This document shows positions 12,355-22,696 of a stretch of 64,000 nt of DNA, in pieces. The stretch's first letter is position 1. Each line of letters begins with the position of its first letter. A program made the position numbers and the translations under genes. The notes beneath the pieces were generated by a model that saw only the letters and a list, made by a program, of their open reading frames with translations, was not told the DNA's origin and searched no databases. The stretch lies in NCBI GenBank assembly GCA_019637855.1, contig JAHBUX010000004.1, positions 124,001 to 188,000 on the forward strand, in the 5' to 3' direction. Source of the DNA: Bdellovibrionales bacterium (GTDB lineage: Bacteria; Bdellovibrionota; Bdellovibrionia; Bdellovibrionales; UBA1609).

Positions 12355-12987
12355 TTAGCGTTCGATGCGAAGCACTCTTGTGCGGTAAATGATGTCCCCG
12401 CGCTTGCGGATGGCTTCAACTACAACCACTTCGCCCTCGCGGATTGTGGCGATATAACCATTGCGATTGCCAATACTTTCGTCGCGTCCAAGAATCATCA
12501 CTTCTTCCTCGGGATCGAGGAACATGGCCTTGGGATCTTTGATGTCCCACATGATGCCGATCAGCTTCAACTGCTCCAACTCCCAACGTTGAGCGGGGGA
12601 CATCGCACGCGGAGGCCCCTCAATGTCCACCGGAACATACTCAGCATACGCTTGAAAAGGATCGCGGCGATTGACGATGTCGTAGATGAACGGCTCCAGA
12701 AAGCCCTCGAGCTCCGCGATACCCGTGTTCGCCGTGCTCACGGCTTGAGCCGTCTGGGCATCCATCGTCTGCATATCCGGCGCAGCGGGCGGAGCCCCGG
12801 TGGAGTCTACTGGCGGCGGTGCGGTTTCCGGAGGCGCATTTACAACCGCCGGCGCAGCGGGCGCGGCCCCTTCATCCTGAGCGCGGGCGACAGCTAGAAA
12901 GCGTGACGAAATCAGAAAGGCGCCCCCCACCGCGAGTGAGGCGGCGACAATGTAGGCGCTCAGTTGAAATATTTCATCCCGTTTCAT
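12355..12987 (-). CDS. pilP: Type IV pilus assembly protein PilP
   Basis: About 210 residues: a membrane-spanning N-terminus (about 9-30) with no lipobox, then an Ala/Pro-rich linker (about 40-75), then the conserved PilP beta domain with RDPFQAY and LKLIGIMWD, which contacts the N0 domain of PilQ. Classical PilP is a lipoprotein; here it seems to be anchored by the transmembrane segment. The start is either the ATG at 12987 (preceded closely by AGGTGAG) or the in-frame GTG at 12993 directly after the pilO stop. It links the inner-membrane PilN-PilO pair to the secretin. Confidence 0.88.
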   Translation of the reverse strand: MKRDEIFQLSAYIVAASLAVGGAFLISSRFLAVARAQDEGAAPAAPAVVNAPPETAPPPVDSTGAPPAAPDMQTMDAQTAQAVSTANTGIAELEGFLEPFIYDIVNRRDPFQAYAEYVPVDIEGPPRAMSPAQRWELEQLKLIGIMWDIKDPKAMFLDPEEEVMILGRDESIGNRNGYIATIREGEVVVVEAIRKRGDIIYRTRVLRIER

Positions 12988-12993
12988 ACTCAC

Positions 12994-13608
12994 CTATTGT
13001 CCCGGCGGCTTGGGTTCTTCGGCCGCCGCGGTAGCCCCGCGATAACGGAAGGCCACGATATCCGCAGCCATCTTTACGACCGCAGCTTCTTCGCCCTTGG
13101 CTTCACGAACCACACTTAAATCAAAGCGCTTGATAATCAAAATCTGAGGGATCTTGGTTAGATTGGACAGAAAAACCATGTGCTGCAGGAAACTTCCATT
13201 TAAGTTTACGCTCACATTGATCTCTTCAAACTCTTTGGCGACCGGAGAGACTTCTGAGCTACCCGGTTTAATATCTTCTAATGAAGAACCGGCGACTTTG
13301 GCTTCATTGGAAACGATCCGCATCAAATCAGGCATGCTGAAACGTTCCGGGATCAGGCTCAATAACTTGTTGATCGTGCTGCCGACTTCGGCGGCGGTCT
13401 TTTTATAGACCATAGCGCGGTCGAGCTTGCGCTGACTCTCCTGAATCTCGTTCTCCAGTTCAGTCATACGCGACTGCGAAGCCGCGATCATGGCTTTCTG
13501 CGTATCCCCGCTGTCAAACACAGCAAAGTAATAGAACACGGCCACCAAAATGCCGAAGATCAGAGCCCGAGTGGTGGTAAGACGGTTCATAAGGTCGACG
13601 AAGTTCAC
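12994..13608 (-). CDS. pilO: Type IV pilus assembly protein PilO
   Basis: A 204-residue inner-membrane protein with one transmembrane helix (about 15-31), a coiled coil (about 40-70) and a periplasmic ferredoxin-like domain. The pattern and position after pilN identify it. It forms the alignment subcomplex with PilN and PilP. The start overlaps the pilN stop by four bases (ATGA), indicating translational coupling. Confidence 0.9.
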   Translation of the reverse strand: MNFVDLMNRLTTTRALIFGILVAVFYYFAVFDSGDTQKAMIAASQSRMTELENEIQESQRKLDRAMVYKKTAAEVGSTINKLLSLIPERFSMPDLMRIVSNEAKVAGSSLEDIKPGSSEVSPVAKEFEEINVSVNLNGSFLQHMVFLSNLTKIPQILIIKRFDLSVVREAKGEEAAVVKMAADIVAFRYRGATAAAEEPKPPGQ

Positions 13609-14243
13609 GGCTTCACCTCCACTTGGGCGGTGAATTGGAAGTCGCGCATCACGTTCTTCTGACTGGGAATCGGGACCTCTTGGTTCTTCATCACGATAAC
13701 TTCATACAAGTAAGCACTGTCTTCCAAACGCTTAACGAACTCAGTCAGGTCCTCAGTGGTCACGGCATTGCCGGCGAAATTAAACTTGCCGAATTCAACG
13801 CGGTCTTTGTCGGACTCATACACCAAGGTCTTCAGCCAAACTTTTTCAGGAATCGAGCTTTGGATAAAGTCGAGAGTCTTCACTTCACGCAAGCGCAGAC
13901 GCGACAACAATCGCAAGATCTTTAACTTGTCTTCGAGTTCGCGGGCCTGGGTTTCGATGTCCTTTACAGCTTCAACCTCTTTCGCCTTCTCGACCGCTTG
14001 AGCCTCGAGCTCGGTCACGCGCACGCTCAGGCGAACGGCCTCAGCCTGCAGATTGCGTAGATTCTGCGACTCGAAGAACATCAGAATCACGGTGAACATA
14101 AGGAGGAAAGCGACTTTAATCAGCGCTTCGCGCATCTCGGCGCTGGCGCCACTACTCGATGCGACGTGTGAACCACCAGGCCCCACGCTCTGTAGTGTGG
14201 GCCCGTCATTCACCTTATTGCGCAATAAGTTGACCTTAATCAT
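13605..14243 (-). CDS. pilN: Type IV pilus assembly protein PilN
   Basis: A 212-residue protein starting MIKVNLLRNK, the conserved cytoplasmic peptide that docks into PilM. The peptide is followed by a Gly/Ser linker, one transmembrane helix (about 40-59), a coiled coil (about 60-110) and a periplasmic domain. The start overlaps the pilM stop by four bases. Confidence 0.92.
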   Translation of the reverse strand: MIKVNLLRNKVNDGPTLQSVGPGGSHVASSSGASAEMREALIKVAFLLMFTVILMFFESQNLRNLQAEAVRLSVRVTELEAQAVEKAKEVEAVKDIETQARELEDKLKILRLLSRLRLREVKTLDFIQSSIPEKVWLKTLVYESDKDRVEFGKFNFAGNAVTTEDLTEFVKRLEDSAYLYEVIVMKNQEVPIPSQKNVMRDFQFTAQVEVKP

Positions 14244-15298
14244 GTGTCTCCGGCCTTACGTAAACCGAGTCCCACGGCGATAGAGGCAAAATCGCGAATA
14301 TCATTGATGTAGCCCGGGTTCATAGAGCTATCGTTCACGCGCAACTCTCGAAACGGATCAAAACGCTCGAGGCTGAGTTTGCTGTGTTGGCCGATGAAGT
14401 TCACCAGGCCCGTCGTACGCGAGGCACCGCCGGTGACAAAACACTGCTGCACAGGAAGCCCTGGTGTGGTGTTTACGAAAAAGTCCAAACTGCTCTGCAC
14501 TTCTTCAGCCACCATCTCGTGCGTGCTGGCGATGACCTTGGGCACTTCATCCGGTGCGGCTTGGCCCGTGCAGGCAGAGATCTTCATCGTCTCAGCCTCT
14601 TCGGGGCTGATACCCATGCCCTTGGCGATCTCCGCAGTGTACGTGGCCCCACCTACCGGAATGTCACGACAGAAAATGACTTCACCGTTTTCGAGCACGA
14701 CAAAGTTAGTTACCGCGGCGCCGATATTCATCAAAGCGATGGTTTGACCTTTCTGGGTTCCCCAGTTGTTGAGGAAACAGTTGGCAAAAGCAAAACCAGA
14801 AACGTCGATCACAGCACATGTAAGCCCTGCGCTCTGTACAATGTCTTGATAAAGAAAAGCCATGTCTTGACGAGCCGCTACCAGCAGCACATCCATCGTG
14901 TCGGGAGAGCTATGAAACTCGCGCAAAGTTTTGAAGTCGATGTTCACTTCGTTGATGTCGAAAGGAATGTACTGTTCGGCTTCCCACTTGATCTGGCCGG
15001 CCACCAGCTTTTCGTCCATCTGTGGAATGGCGATACGTTTTGTGATCACCGAAGTGCCCCACAGACCAATCGAAACGTTCTTACGCTTGGTCCTGCTGCT
15101 TTCGACCATCATCTTGAGCGCATCACTGAGCGCCGCAGGATCCGTGATCTCACCACCATTGATGGCACGCGGGGGCGTCGGCATAATATGAAACGCCGTC
15201 AGAGTCGCACTCTTGCGCGAAACATCGAGCTCAGCCATTTTGATATTGGCTGTGCCAATGTCGAGTCCGATTAGTTTCTTGGACTGGAAAAACATCAT
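14240..15298 (-). CDS. pilM: Type IV pilus assembly protein PilM, actin-like
   Basis: A 352-residue cytoplasmic protein of the FtsA/actin fold. Phosphate-binding motif 1 is GLDIGTANIKMAEL (about 11-24); further motifs include the MNIGAAVTNFVVLENG loop and the late GGASRTTGL adenosine loop. It binds the PilN N-terminal peptide and relays motor signals to the alignment complex. A sigma-70-type promoter lies 46 to 74 bases upstream, so pilM-Q can be transcribed apart from the genes before it. Confidence 0.94.
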   Translation of the reverse strand: MMFFQSKKLIGLDIGTANIKMAELDVSRKSATLTAFHIMPTPPRAINGGEITDPAALSDALKMMVESSRTKRKNVSIGLWGTSVITKRIAIPQMDEKLVAGQIKWEAEQYIPFDINEVNIDFKTLREFHSSPDTMDVLLVAARQDMAFLYQDIVQSAGLTCAVIDVSGFAFANCFLNNWGTQKGQTIALMNIGAAVTNFVVLENGEVIFCRDIPVGGATYTAEIAKGMGISPEEAETMKISACTGQAAPDEVPKVIASTHEMVAEEVQSSLDFFVNTTPGLPVQQCFVTGGASRTTGLVNFIGQHSKLSLERFDPFRELRVNDSSMNPGYINDIRDFASIAVGLGLRKAGDT

Positions 15299-15343
15299 GT
15301 GGAACTTGCCCCAAGCCGCGTTAAGCCCTTAACCCTATTAAAA

Positions 15344-15372
15344 ATTAGATCGGACCGTCAAAACCTTGTCAA
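15344..15372 (-). promoter_or_regulatory. Sigma-70 promoter for pilMNOPQ, overlapping the pilD stop
   Basis: The minus strand has TTGACA (15367-15372), exactly 17 bases, then TCTAAT (15344-15349): 6 of 6 and 5 of 6 consensus matches. The -35 box includes the pilD TGA stop codon. It is the best promoter I found in the window and splits the long upstream run from the pilus alignment genes. Confidence 0.75.
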
Positions 15373-16157
15373 TTGACTGAGGTCGAGGCTGGAAGAAACA
15401 GACCAATGTACCAAAGACCTAAGCTATCTCCGCCCAACATGTAGAGCAGCGCGGCCGCTGCCAGATAGGGGCCGAAGGGAATTACTGACTTTAGGCCAGC
15501 CTTGGAGCGTGCGGCGAGCGTGAGTCCGACAACGCTACCGACCACACTCGAGGCAAGAATCACGAACGGGACAGAAGTCCAGCCCAGTACAGCGCCGATC
15601 CAGGCGAGAAGTTTGATATCACCGCCGCCCATGCCCTCTTCTTTACGGAAGACTAAATAAAGATAGGCGATGAGCCAGAGAAAGCCCCCACCCATTAACA
15701 CGCCCGTAAGAGCCGACAGGAAGCTACGCTCTGGATTCAGTGCCGCACCGAGGAGACCGATCACGACTCCCGATAACGTGAAGACATCGGGAAGAATCAT
15801 ATGATCGAGGTCAATGAAGGACACCACGATCAAACCCCATGCGAAGATCAGATATTCGAGCGTAAGCCAAGTGAAACCAAAGCGCGCGTAAATGGCAGCG
15901 AACATAAGTCCCGTCAGAAGCTCAACAAAGGGATAGCGTGCGGAAATGGGGCTTTTGCAAGAACGACAGCGACCACGCAAAAAGACCCAGCTTAAAACCG
16001 GGATATTGTCGTACCAGCCGATCATTTTTTCGCATTCGGGACAGCGACTGCGCGGCCGTACCACACTGAGGCCAAGCGGAAGGCGGTGAATCACCACATT
16101 GCCGAAGCTGCCCCACAGCAGACCGAACAGAAATACCAGGGCTGTTTCAACCCACAT
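15369..16157 (-). CDS. pilD: Prepilin peptidase / N-methyltransferase PilD
   Basis: A 262-residue inner-membrane aspartyl protease that cleaves and N-methylates type IV prepilins. The start is the ATG at 16157 behind GAGGAAAG; a longer frame inside the upstream gene is rejected. Seen are the N-terminal WGSFGNVVIHRLP, the two Cys pairs of the methylase zinc site (CPEC 39-42, CRSC 64-67), the first catalytic Asp region (FIDLDHMILPD, about 115-124) and the second in GGGD (Asp180). About seven hydrophobic segments follow. It overlaps the ABC permease stop by 11 bases. Confidence 0.95.
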   Translation of the reverse strand: MWVETALVFLFGLLWGSFGNVVIHRLPLGLSVVRPRSRCPECEKMIGWYDNIPVLSWVFLRGRCRSCKSPISARYPFVELLTGLMFAAIYARFGFTWLTLEYLIFAWGLIVVSFIDLDHMILPDVFTLSGVVIGLLGAALNPERSFLSALTGVLMGGGFLWLIAYLYLVFRKEEGMGGGDIKLLAWIGAVLGWTSVPFVILASSVVGSVVGLTLAARSKAGLKSVIPFGPYLAAAALLYMLGGDSLGLWYIGLFLPASTSVN

Positions 16158-16914
16158 CTTTCCTCTTAAACAGCATGGCCGAGATACACACGCAGAAAAC
16201 AAACCAGGCCAAGGCATACCCTAGAGCCATCAGTTTACCCGGCATATCGATGGGCTGATTGTAGAGAACAAGATCTTTCCAATTCACACGATCCAGGTCG
16301 GGAAGAGCATGATTCACAACCCAGGCCACCGCAGGCAAGACACCGCCCTCCGCCTTTTTGGCGAAGAATTGCAAGCTACCCTGCCAGTGACCGATCAGAA
16401 AAATTCCGACCGAAAAACACACCACCAAGAGCGGCTTCGTAAACATCGAAAAGACCAAAGTGAAACCTAGAAGGATCAAAGCTTCCGCGAAGAGCCCGGC
16501 TAACACGATGGCAAACCGCTCATCGATCTTCATATTCAGACCATAGAAGACCAGCATTAAAATGGCCGCCAACGCCGCCGTCATCGCAGCAATAAGCATG
16601 GACAATCCCAGCGCTTTGCCAAGAATGAACTGCAAACGGCTTATGGGGCGGACCAAAATGGTGAGAATGGTTTTTTTCTCGATCTCTTTGTAAACCAGGT
16701 TGCTGCCGATAAAAATAGCGAGTGCGATGGCCACAAGATGGATGGCGCTAAGGCCGAAGTTGGCGGAAATGCGCTCTTGCTCGGCAAAGCTAAGCTGTCC
16801 CAGCGCCAAACTCAAACCAATCAACATCACCGCAAACAATAAGAGTGCGTACAGGATGCGATCGCGAATCACTTCCTTAAAGGTGTTTTTGGCCAGGATC
16901 CAGATCGGTCTCAT
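16147..16914 (-). CDS. pilI: ABC transporter permease, PilI-like
   Basis: A 255-residue ABC-2-type permease with six hydrophobic segments. The N-terminal [19 protein letters not shown] is typical of this class, and a cytoplasmic EIEKKTILTILVRPISR coupling segment is present. The start overlaps the ATPase stop by four bases and the gene overlaps pilD. In Myxococcus xanthus an ABC transporter (pilG-H-I) precedes pilD and pilMNOPQ and is needed for pilus assembly; the order here matches pilH-pilI-pilD. The name rests on synteny; by sequence alone it is a generic ABC-2 permease. Confidence 0.75.
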   Translation of the reverse strand: MRPIWILAKNTFKEVIRDRILYALLLFAVMLIGLSLALGQLSFAEQERISANFGLSAIHLVAIALAIFIGSNLVYKEIEKKTILTILVRPISRLQFILGKALGLSMLIAAMTAALAAILMLVFYGLNMKIDERFAIVLAGLFAEALILLGFTLVFSMFTKPLLVVCFSVGIFLIGHWQGSLQFFAKKAEGGVLPAVAWVVNHALPDLDRVNWKDLVLYNQPIDMPGKLMALGYALAWFVFCVCISAMLFKRKDVG

Positions 16915-17795
16915 GGACGTGCTTCCGATCCGCGCAGGGCCATGTTGACGAAAATCTCCTCAAGGGTGGGGCGCAAGCGGCGCACCTCAATGATCGTGGC
17001 GCCGGCAGCCAACAAGCGCTTGAGCTCAGGTTGTAGCTGTTCTTGCGTGGGAACTTTGTGCTGCTTGCGCTGTCCGCCTTCGACAAAGTTGATCTCAAAC
17101 TCAACGCCGCCACGATCCAGGAGCGCGTCCGTAGACCCCTCATATATAGTGGCGCCACCTTTGATAACGATCAGGCGTTCGCATAGGCGTTCTGTGTCGT
17201 GCAGCAAATGGCTAGTGAAAAACACAGCGGTGCCTTTCTTTGCCGTTTCGACGATGATATCGGCCAACGCCATACGGCCATCGGGGTCCAGGCCCGACAT
17301 CGGCTCATCCAAAATCACCAACTCGGGCTCGTGCACCAGAGCTTGGGCCAACCCGATCTTTTGCAGCATGCCTTTGGAATACGTACGCAGCAGACGATCT
17401 TTAGCGAAGGTCAGATCCACTCGCTTCAGCAGCTGATCGATGCGAGCTTTGAGGTCGGCCTTTTTCCACTTACCGCTGAGATTGGCGTAAAACTCAAGGA
17501 ATTCAACACCACTTAAATGTTCATAAAAATAAGGACGTTCCGGCAGAAAACCGATGCGCCGACGACCTTCCACATCCAACGGCTTGCCGAAAAAATCCAC
17601 TTTGCCGCCATCGGCGTAATCATGGCCAAGAATACAGCGCATGGTTGTGGTCTTGCCGGCGCCGTTCGCACCGAGGAAGCCGGTCACCGTGCCCGCAGGG
17701 ACGGAGAAGCTCAAACCTTTGAGCACTTCCGTTTTGCGCGGAATAAAGCCGCGCTTATACGACTTGGTCAATCCTTCGACTTGCAGCAGATTCAT
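16911..17795 (-). CDS. pilH: ABC transporter ATPase, PilH-like
   Basis: A 294-residue nucleotide-binding subunit. Walker A GANGAGKT (42-49), signature YSKGM (139-143), Walker B LVILDEP (159-165) and the switch His in FFTSHLLHD are intact, so it should be active. About 60 C-terminal residues beyond the ATPase core end with [13 protein letters not shown], common in multidrug/antibiotic-type NatA exporters. The start overlaps the carB stop by four bases, joining pilus-type genes to pyrimidine synthesis. The PilH assignment is from the order pilH-I-D-M-N-O-P-Q. Confidence 0.75.
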   Translation of the reverse strand: MNLLQVEGLTKSYKRGFIPRKTEVLKGLSFSVPAGTVTGFLGANGAGKTTTMRCILGHDYADGGKVDFFGKPLDVEGRRRIGFLPERPYFYEHLSGVEFLEFYANLSGKWKKADLKARIDQLLKRVDLTFAKDRLLRTYSKGMLQKIGLAQALVHEPELVILDEPMSGLDPDGRMALADIIVETAKKGTAVFFTSHLLHDTERLCERLIVIKGGATIYEGSTDALLDRGGVEFEINFVEGGQRKQHKVPTQEQLQPELKRLLAAGATIIEVRRLRPTLEEIFVNMALRGSEARP

Positions 17796-20700
17796 AGTGG
17801 GTTCACGCTAAAGTCACCTTGTTTTCGCTTTTTTAATGCTAATACAAAGGCTTTAGCGGCGTCACTCTCTGTGATGCATGGAATCGAATAGTCCACACAG
17901 CTTCGGCGAATACCAAAGGAGGCCTCAATCGAGGTCCGACCCGACGTGGTATTGATCACAAAGGCGACTTCACCTGAACGAATACGATCGACACAATGGG
18001 GACGCCCCTCATGCACCTTCTTAACGGCTTCACACTCCACCCCTTGCTCATGCAAGTAGGCCGCAGTTCCACGCGTGGCCGAGAGAGTAAATCCCATCTG
18101 ACGCAAATCCTGAATCAAGGGGAACAAATCGCCCTTGTCTTTCTCACGTAGCGACAAGAAGACCTCGCCCTCGGTCGGCAGTTGCAGATCACACGCCACC
18201 ACCGCTTTGAGTAGAGCTTCCGCATAATCAGGACCACGACCCATGGTCTCACCGGTGGATTTCATTTCGGGGCCTAGAATAGAATCGGCCTCGGGGAATT
18301 TTTTAAACGGAAAGACAACTCCCTTAACAGCAACACCTTTAACTGCATGCCAATCATAGCGCTCGGGTTTTACGTCTTTCGCTTTCAGTCCCAAAATGCC
18401 CTTCACACCCAAATCGACCAGCGGAATGCCGGTAGCCTTGGCAATAAAAGGAACGCTTCGCGAACTGCGCGGATTGGCCTCCAGCATAAAGATCTCGTCG
18501 TTTTTAACGGCAAGTTGCAGGTTCAAGAAACCCAAAACATTCAAACGATCAGCCAAACGACGACTTAGATCTTCAATGCGCCGGCAAGTTTCATCTTTCA
18601 AACGTTGCGGCGGGACCACTCCCATGCTGTCCCCGCTATGCACGCCGGCCGCCTCGATATGCTCGATCACGCCGCCGATCACAGTCCAATCGGGGCCACG
18701 CACCAAATCCACATCGACTTCCAGGGCCTGATCAAGAAACTGATCCATTAGACAAGGAGCTTCTTTGGAAATGTAGGAACCGTGACGGTCGAAGTAAACC
18801 TTCAGCTCTTCTTCGCTCTCGACAATTTCCATGCGACGACCGCCGAGCACATAACTGGGGCGGCAAATAATGGGATAGGCGATCCTCTCGGCGATGGTGC
18901 AAGCTTCGGCAAAATTCGCGGCCATCCCTGAACGCGGAATTTGAAACTTCAACTCTTGGCAAATACGCACGAACAGAGCGCGATCTTCCGCCATGTCGAT
19001 GCTCTCAAGCGAAGAGCCGAGAAGTTTCTGACCCACCTTCACCAATTTATGAGCCAGGTTGATCGGCGTCTGCCCCCCAAGCTGGGCCACAAAACCGATG
19101 GGCTCGATAAAACGCATGATCTCCAGCACACTCTCTGTGGTGAGCGGCTCGAAAAACAAAGCATCTGAGGTGTCATAGTCCGTCGAGACAGTTTCCGGAT
19201 TCGAGTTGATCATGGCCACTTTCAAGCCATTTTTTTGAAACTCACGCACGCTGCGCACGCAGCTGTAGTCGAACTCCACGCCCTGTCCGATGCGGTTGGG
19301 CCCGCTGCCGAGCAAGGCCAGCATCGGTCGGGCCAGCTTCATCTCTTGTTGAGGGCTGAAGTAGGTGGAATAAAAGTACGGAGTCTCGGAACGGAATTCA
19401 CCAGCACAGGTGTCGACCTGAAAGTAGGCCGGAACAATCTTATTCTGCCAACGCATCTGGCGCAATTCTTCCACGGAGTGGCCGGTTTGCTTGGCAATGG
19501 CCGCATCGGAAAAACCGCGTTTCTTAGCCGCGCGCAAGAGCTCCAAGGTCAGCGGCGTGTTGTGCATATGTTTTTCAAAATGCGCGAGCTCTTCAACCTG
19601 CTCGAGGAACCAAGGATTGATGGCCGTTTTAGCCATCACTTCATCCACCGTTTGGCCCTCGCGGAAAGCTTGAAAAACGTGATAGATGCGCTTGCTATTG
19701 CCAGAAGCAAGAAGCGCCTCGTCCAAAATCACCGGCGTCGCACCCAAGTCATTTTCCTCGAGCGAGAGGAGAGCTTTTTGTAACGACTCTTTGAAGGTGC
19801 GGCCGATGCCCATCACTTCGCCTACACTGCGCATCTGTGTGGTGAGCTGATCTTTGGTGCCCGAGAATTTCTCGAAAGCGAACCGCGGGATTTTGGTGAC
19901 CACGTAGTCGAGGGCAGGTTCATAGCAGCATGGCGTTGTGCCCGTGATGTCGTTACGCAGTTCTTCTAGGTTGTAACCGATGGCCAAGAGAGCGGCGATC
20001 TTCGCAATTGGAAAACCAGTCGCCTTGCTCGCCAGTGCCGAAGAACGACTGACCCGCGGATTCATTTCAATAACCACGCGCTCGCCGGTCGCTGGATTGA
20101 CAGCAAACTGGATATTGGCGCCGCCCGTTTCCACTCCTACGGCCTCAATGATTTTACGGGCCTCATCGCGCATAGCCTGATAGGCCACATCAGACAAAGT
20201 CTGTTGGGGCGCGACGGTGATGCTGTCACCGGTGTGCACGCCGCAGGGATCGAAGTTTTCAATCGAGCAGATCACCACAAAGGTGCCGGCCTTATCGCGC
20301 ATGACTTCGAGTTCAAACTCTTGCCAGCCGAGAATACTCTCTTCCACCAGCACTTCTGAGGTCGGGCTCTCATGTAGGCCTTGAGCGATCTTGCTTTGAT
20401 ATTCTTCGCGCGAATAGGCGATGCCGCCGCCGCCGCCGCCCAAGGTGTAGTTGGGGCGCAGGATCAGGGGGAAGCCCAGATCATCAGCCACTTGCATACC
20501 TTGTTCATAGGTGCGCACCATAAAGCTGCGCGGATAGCGCGCGCCCACCGTGTCCAAGATATCGCGGAATTTTTCGCGATCTTCGGCAGCCCGGATAACT
20601 TCGGGCGTGGCGGCGAGGAGCTCAATGCCAAGCTCTTTTAAGATGCCGGCTTTGTCCAACTCAAGCGCCAGGTTCAGAGCGGTCTGGCCCCCCAACGTAG

Positions 20701-20962
20701 GAATAATCGCATCGGGTCTTTCTTGGCGCAGAATCTTCTCAACATAAGTGAGTTTCAAGGGCTCGATGTAAACTTTCGAAGCGATCTCCGGATCGGTCAT
20801 GATGGTGGCTGGATTGGAGTTGATCAGCACAACCTCCAAGCCCTCCTTCATCAGCGCCTTACACGCCTGAGTTCCAGAGTAATCGAATTCGCAGGCCTGC
20901 CCGATCACGATCGGACCGCTGCCTAGAATCACCACTTTTTTTAAGCCCTGTTTCCTCGGCAT
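17792..20962 (-). CDS. carB: Carbamoyl-phosphate synthase large subunit
   Basis: A 1056-residue enzyme that makes carbamoyl phosphate from bicarbonate, ammonia (from CarA) and two ATP, feeding pyrimidine and arginine synthesis. It has the two homologous ATP-grasp halves (about 1-545 and 546-930), each with a PxxxQ/GG loop region such as [15 protein letters not shown] and [13 protein letters not shown]. The C-terminal MGS-like regulatory domain (about 930-1056) follows. Length is normal. It begins one base after the stop of the unknown gene that separates it from carA. Confidence 0.97.
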   Translation of the reverse strand: MPRKQGLKKVVILGSGPIVIGQACEFDYSGTQACKALMKEGLEVVLINSNPATIMTDPEIASKVYIEPLKLTYVEKILRQERPDAIIPTLGGQTALNLALELDKAGILKELGIELLAATPEVIRAAEDREKFRDILDTVGARYPRSFMVRTYEQGMQVADDLGFPLILRPNYTLGGGGGGIAYSREEYQSKIAQGLHESPTSEVLVEESILGWQEFELEVMRDKAGTFVVICSIENFDPCGVHTGDSITVAPQQTLSDVAYQAMRDEARKIIEAVGVETGGANIQFAVNPATGERVVIEMNPRVSRSSALASKATGFPIAKIAALLAIGYNLEELRNDITGTTPCCYEPALDYVVTKIPRFAFEKFSGTKDQLTTQMRSVGEVMGIGRTFKESLQKALLSLEENDLGATPVILDEALLASGNSKRIYHVFQAFREGQTVDEVMAKTAINPWFLEQVEELAHFEKHMHNTPLTLELLRAAKKRGFSDAAIAKQTGHSVEELRQMRWQNKIVPAYFQVDTCAGEFRSETPYFYSTYFSPQQEMKLARPMLALLGSGPNRIGQGVEFDYSCVRSVREFQKNGLKVAMINSNPETVSTDYDTSDALFFEPLTTESVLEIMRFIEPIGFVAQLGGQTPINLAHKLVKVGQKLLGSSLESIDMAEDRALFVRICQELKFQIPRSGMAANFAEACTIAERIAYPIICRPSYVLGGRRMEIVESEEELKVYFDRHGSYISKEAPCLMDQFLDQALEVDVDLVRGPDWTVIGGVIEHIEAAGVHSGDSMGVVPPQRLKDETCRRIEDLSRRLADRLNVLGFLNLQLAVKNDEIFMLEANPRSSRSVPFIAKATGIPLVDLGVKGILGLKAKDVKPERYDWHAVKGVAVKGVVFPFKKFPEADSILGPEMKSTGETMGRGPDYAEALLKAVVACDLQLPTEGEVFLSLREKDKGDLFPLIQDLRQMGFTLSATRGTAAYLHEQGVECEAVKKVHEGRPHCVDRIRSGEVAFVINTTSGRTSIEASFGIRRSCVDYSIPCITESDAAKAFVLALKKRKQGDFSVNPL

Positions 20963-20963
20963 T

Positions 20964-21620
20964 TTATAACTTCAACTTCGATTCGTTAGAGTAAATGTGT
21001 TGAATATCTAGGTGCCGGTACTGCTCGTGCTTGTTCTTCATTTTGAAAAGGCGTGAGATCAGCTCTTCGCGCGCTTCGGACTGCTCTTCCTCGGGCAGCT
21101 TGTTCACCCGCTTCACCTCTTTAAGAATGAACTTAGAAACAGGTGAAGGGTGAAAACAGAAGGCGTTAGAGAATACAAAACCGCCTTCAAAGGGAATCAA
21201 ACGCGCCTCGAAATACTCATCTTTGTTAAAACCCTGAGTGAGGCGCGATTTGCGAATCACGTATTTGAAGCCGGTGAACAAATCGCGGATATAGACGTCA
21301 TCGCCTTTGAGCTTTTGAAACTCGAACAAGCTGTGACGCGAATTGCGCAGATTTAAGTACAGAGGACGATCCGTTTCACTGATCACGAAATGAGGATCAT
21401 CCAAGACCATCTCGATAGAAGCGCGACTGGTGGTCTGCATGGGGCGAATGAATAGGTACCAGTCCGTGAACTGGGCCATTTTCAATTCGAAGTCCACGCT
21501 GGCCTCATCAAAGGTGCCGGCGCGCTCGAAGAAATCGCCTTTGGCCGCTTCCACCTCTTTGCTGTAGTGCGCGCCTGTATAATGTTGCATGAGCTTTTCG
21601 ATCAACGGTTCGTAATTCAT
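20964..21620 (-). CDS. Unknown protein encoded between carA and carB
   Basis: A 218-residue soluble protein, not recognised. It is rich in aromatic and charged residues, has no signal peptide or membrane segment, and ends in a strongly charged helix ([21 protein letters not shown]). The centre (about 90-160) looks like alternating strands. The start overlaps the carA stop by four bases (ATGA), and carB starts one base after its stop. The gene is therefore translated as part of the carAB unit and may have a role in that enzyme or merely share its expression. Confidence 0.8.
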   Translation of the reverse strand: MNYEPLIEKLMQHYTGAHYSKEVEAAKGDFFERAGTFDEASVDFELKMAQFTDWYLFIRPMQTTSRASIEMVLDDPHFVISETDRPLYLNLRNSRHSLFEFQKLKGDDVYIRDLFTGFKYVIRKSRLTQGFNKDEYFEARLIPFEGGFVFSNAFCFHPSPVSKFILKEVKRVNKLPEEEQSEAREELISRLFKMKNKHEQYRHLDIQHIYSNESKLKL

Positions 21621-22696
21621 TGTGTTTGCCCTATGAAGAAATCAAATAGCTCTGAAGCTTCATGCGGGCCCGGATGACTTTCCGGGTGAAACTGAACGCT
21701 CATGGCTTTACGGGTCGGGTCGAAAATTCCGGCCACCGTGTTGTCGTTCAGATTGACGTGCGTCACCTGCACCGTCTTGGGCAGGGACTCGAGCTTCACG
21801 GCATAGCCGTGATTCTGGCTTGTCATATATATTTTATTTAACAAAGAGTCTTTGATCGGATGGTTCGAGCCGCGATGGCCAAACTTAAGCTTGTAGGTCT
21901 CCCCACCTAAGGCACGACCTAGGATCTGATGCCCCATACAAATGCCGAAGATCGGCTTCCAACCCACCAATGCACGCACCGTCTCAGGCGCTTGTTGAAC
22001 ATCGGCCGGGTCGCCGGGGCCATTGGATAAAAAGATGCCATCAGGATTGTAAGCGCGAATTTGCTCAGGAGTAGCGCGCGAGGGGAAGATACGGATCTCG
22101 GAGCAACGACGCTTCAACTCACGCAAGCTGTTCTCTTTGCACCCCAGATCCAGAGCTGCGATGCGCGGCCCGCGTGGATTGTCGCCTTTGAGCGTCTCTT
22201 CCTGGCGGCGCGACGTGAGATGCACCCAATCCTTCTCACCTTTTTGTTTTTCAGCAATCAGCTGGCGAGCACGTTCGAGTGCCTTTTCAGGCGACGATTC
22301 GTGCACCAAGGCGCCCCACATAGTGCCGCGCTCGCGCAGCTTCAAAACCAGGGTGCGGGTATCGATGTCCGTCAGAATGGGGACACCGTGTTTGATCAGT
22401 TTTTGTTTCCACGTTTTTTCGCGCCAGGAGTTCTGTAGCTCGACACATACAAAGCCTTCGATCCAAATACGACGTGACTCCCACCATTTGTCGTCTTCGC
22501 CGTAGTTGCCCTGTTGCGGCGCCGTCAATACAAGGATCTGACCAAAGTATGAAGGGTCAGTGGCCATCTCTTCATAGCCACTATGACTGGTGTTGAACAC
22601 CACTTCACCGGCGCGCTCAACACGCTCTTCTCCCTGCCAAAGCCCGGAGAATGTTTCTCCCGACTCCAGAACCAGAAAACCTTTCGTCATACTCAC
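21617..22696 (-). CDS. carA: Carbamoyl-phosphate synthase small subunit (glutaminase)
   Basis: A 359-residue subunit that hydrolyses glutamine and channels ammonia to CarB. The N-terminal CPSase domain shows TSHSGYEEMATDPSYFGQI. The C-terminal class I glutamine amidotransferase domain has the nucleophile in FGICMGHQILG and the His-Glu pair in VQFHPESHPGP. The start overlaps the pyrB stop by four bases. Confidence 0.97.
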   Translation of the reverse strand: MSMTKGFLVLESGETFSGLWQGEERVERAGEVVFNTSHSGYEEMATDPSYFGQILVLTAPQQGNYGEDDKWWESRRIWIEGFVCVELQNSWREKTWKQKLIKHGVPILTDIDTRTLVLKLRERGTMWGALVHESSPEKALERARQLIAEKQKGEKDWVHLTSRRQEETLKGDNPRGPRIAALDLGCKENSLRELKRRCSEIRIFPSRATPEQIRAYNPDGIFLSNGPGDPADVQQAPETVRALVGWKPIFGICMGHQILGRALGGETYKLKFGHRGSNHPIKDSLLNKIYMTSQNHGYAVKLESLPKTVQVTHVNLNDNTVAGIFDPTRKAMSVQFHPESHPGPHEASELFDFFIGQTQ

